A DNA stretch of 64,000 nucleotides, taken from positions 841,001 through 905,000 of the forward strand of contig NZ_CP025119.1 of NCBI RefSeq assembly GCF_002831685.1, written 5' to 3'. The notes under the pieces are model-generated. The model did not search any database, was not told the origin of the DNA, and saw only the letters and a list, made by a program, of their open reading frames with translations. The stretch is from Polaribacter sp. ALD11 (GTDB taxonomy: Bacteria; Bacteroidota; Bacteroidia; Flavobacteriales; Flavobacteriaceae). Within the stretch, counting starts at the first letter, position 1. Each line of letters starts with the position of its first letter. A program made the translations under genes and the position numbers. Shown piece by piece: positions 63,842 to 64,000 of this stretch.

Positions 63842-64000
63842 TTATATAACTCTTACGTTTACTGCGTTTAATCCTTTTTTACCATCTTGTAAGTCAAACT
63901 CAACTTCATCGTTTTCACGAATTTCGTCAACTAATCCTGACACATGTACAAAATGTTCTTTGTTGTTTCCTTCTTCAGTAATAAATCCGAATCCTTTAGA
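63842..64000 (-). CDS. Cold-shock-domain protein, N-terminus beyond right edge (partial)
   Basis: The last 52 residues are visible. They carry the RNP1 motif (SKGFGFIT) and RNP2-type FVHVSG of the cold-shock domain, and end KGLNAVNVRVI. The missing part should be only about 10-12 residues at the N-terminus. Such proteins bind single-stranded RNA and melt secondary structure. A perfect terminator follows it. Confidence 0.95.
   Translation of the reverse strand, partial: SKGFGFITEEGNNKEHFVHVSGLVDEIRENDEVEFDLQDGKKGLNAVNVRVI

Overview
The window looks like a chromosomal segment of a marine member of the Flavobacteriaceae, most likely near Polaribacter or Tenacibaculum. This rests on the strongly AT-rich sequence, promoters of the Bacteroidota type (TTG, 17-19 bp, TANNTTTG), near absence of Shine-Dalgarno sequences, and clade-typical genes: gldI, bshB1, HmuY, DUF6607, DUF6686, a LytTR two-component system and pairs of rhomboid proteases. 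There is one tRNA gene (His) and no rRNA, insertion sequence, prophage or CRISPR array. Most of the region is ordinary core genome; the accessory-looking parts are the left-edge surface protein, the heme/iron block, the LytTR block and a MarR-controlled operon.

Layout. 1-3.2 kb: a large secreted repeat protein cut by the left edge, then an ECF sigma factor. 3.4-6.1 kb: uvrA. 6.3-15.1 kb: a heme/iron block made of a TonB-dependent receptor and HmuY lipoprotein on the minus strand, divergent from a five-gene operon (DUF6607, ankyrin-repeat protein, DUF2271, PepSY-flavodoxin reductase, DUF6686). 15.2-20.0 kb: an unrecognised lipoprotein, then a sensor kinase, a Tat-type metallophosphoesterase and a LytTR response regulator in one run. 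20.1-29.2 kb: tRNA-His, bshB1, a trans-sulfuration enzyme, kdsC, an asymmetric double ABC ATPase, pcm, an oxidoreductase, a 3-hydroxyacyl-CoA dehydrogenase and a PagL-like protein. 29.3-30.8 kb: dps and oxyR, divergent around a candidate OxyR operator. 31-40.6 kb: an ABC-F protein, a redox-dead thioredoxin-fold lipoprotein, a DEAD-box helicase with a structured leader, a LysE exporter, pyrD and pheT. 40.9-48.4 kb: an LtaS-type sulfatase, then a tight minus-strand operon nrnA-gldI-FKBP-cyclophilin/FKBP-PAP2, a PhoD-like phosphatase and ndk.

48.7-51 kb: a MarR regulator divergent from a 74-residue unknown, a RidA protein and a serine/threonine dehydratase-like enzyme; two palindromes flank the operon promoter. 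51.2-64 kb: DUF721-recF, a TPR protein, ribH, a run mutL-rhomboid-rhomboid-EEP nuclease-lycopene cyclase-like, then a monooxygenase, an acetyltransferase, mtaB, an esterase, a lytic transglycosylase, a YwbE protein and a cold-shock gene cut by the right edge.

The signals that gene calls do not explain are mostly regulatory or structural: two pairs of 10-bp direct repeats with 21-bp period at the same distance upstream of two promoters, paired MarR-type palindromes, an intergenic element with RNA-like pairing that carries a second palindromic repeat in its loop, a repeat fragment read as the start of the sensor kinase, and two U-U mismatches in the tRNA-His acceptor stem. No gap between genes exceeds 300 bases.
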